Assembly (NCBI GenBank): GCA_022709905.1
Contig: JAKLHY010000077.1
Location: 1-33,310 of the forward strand
Length of the DNA stretch: 33,310 bases
From: Verrucomicrobiota bacterium
GTDB taxonomy: Bacteria; Verrucomicrobiota; Verrucomicrobiia; Limisphaerales; UBA1319
Reading direction: 5' to 3'
The notes below the pieces were generated by a model that did not search any database, was not told the origin of the DNA, and saw only the letters and a list, made by a program, of their open reading frames with translations. The translations under genes and the position numbers were made by a program. Within the stretch, counting starts at the first letter, position 1; every line of letters begins with the position of its first letter. Of the stretch, positions 33,166 through 33,310 are shown piece by piece.

Positions 33166-33258
33166 AGAAGCTGTTTCAGTTAACCGAAAGTCATGGCCTT
33201 TGGCAAGGCGATCTTGAAATTCCTGCGCCGGTTTCAGCGCGTATTCATGAAGGGTTTT

Positions 33259-33309
33259 TCACAGTTTAGGCCGCTGGCGGGTGACAAAGGCCACGGCCAT
33301 GGCCAGATT
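33259..33309 (-). CDS. C-terminal codons of a gene cut by the window edge
   Basis: On the minus strand the edge reads an open frame ending NLAMAVAFVTRQRPKL and a TGA at 33259-33261. It is followed by 93 bp without a gene before the DUF2723 start. Only 16 codons are visible, so this may be chance. Confidence 0.3.
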   Translation of the reverse strand, partial: NLAMAVAFVTRQRPKL

Positions 33310-33310
33310 A

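Overview
The window looks like a chromosomal segment of a GC-rich Gram-negative bacterium, probably Verrucomicrobiota. That placement rests on the lepA-lepB pair, the DUF2723/TPR membrane protein, short intergenic tandem repeats and the style of the phage head genes. It is an inference; there is no rRNA or other marker here to settle it.

Region 1 (about 590-6917, minus strand) is a type I-E CRISPR-Cas locus in the usual order cas3-cse1-cas7-cas5-cas1-cas2, but in ruins. The cas3 HD domain has lost its distal histidine motifs and is frameshifted. One deletion has removed the cse1 3' end, all of cse2 and the cas7 5' end. cas5 carries a frameshift and cas6e is missing. cas1 has an internal deletion that removes the equivalent of catalytic His208. 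The array is reduced to a single repeat at 591-618. Only cas2 is intact from end to end. This locus should be unable to adapt, process crRNA or assemble a complete Cascade.

Region 2 (6918-9230) holds a secreted protein fusing an HExxH zinc peptidase domain to a cyclophilin, followed by structured intergenic DNA: a hairpin with a U-tract and two long inverted repeats.

Region 3 (about 9231-24837) is a 15.6-kb Mu-like transposable element. Its ends carry repeated TTGTCC boxes inside TTCACTGA-type inverted ends. A leftward operon starts at a palindromic operator near 20768. It encodes a small HTH protein, a coiled-coil protein, a capsid decoration protein, a major capsid protein, several small proteins, a head-morphogenesis protein, a tape-measure protein, a MuA-like DDE transposase and a MuB/TnsC-like ATPase. 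A rightward side carries a CI-like repressor and a cassette of small proteins. I find no portal, terminase, protease, tail tube or sheath, or lysis gene, so this is either a deleted prophage or a small virion-gene-bearing transposable element or satellite. Both chromosomal flanks match consecutive pieces of a small gene carried inside the element (23548-23787).

Region 4 (24963-33310, minus strand) returns to housekeeping and envelope genes: DUF2723/TPR membrane protein, GT4 glycosyltransferase, WecA-like polyprenyl-phosphate transferase, elongation factor 4 (lepA) and signal peptidase I (lepB). The C-terminal codons of a further gene lie at the window edge.
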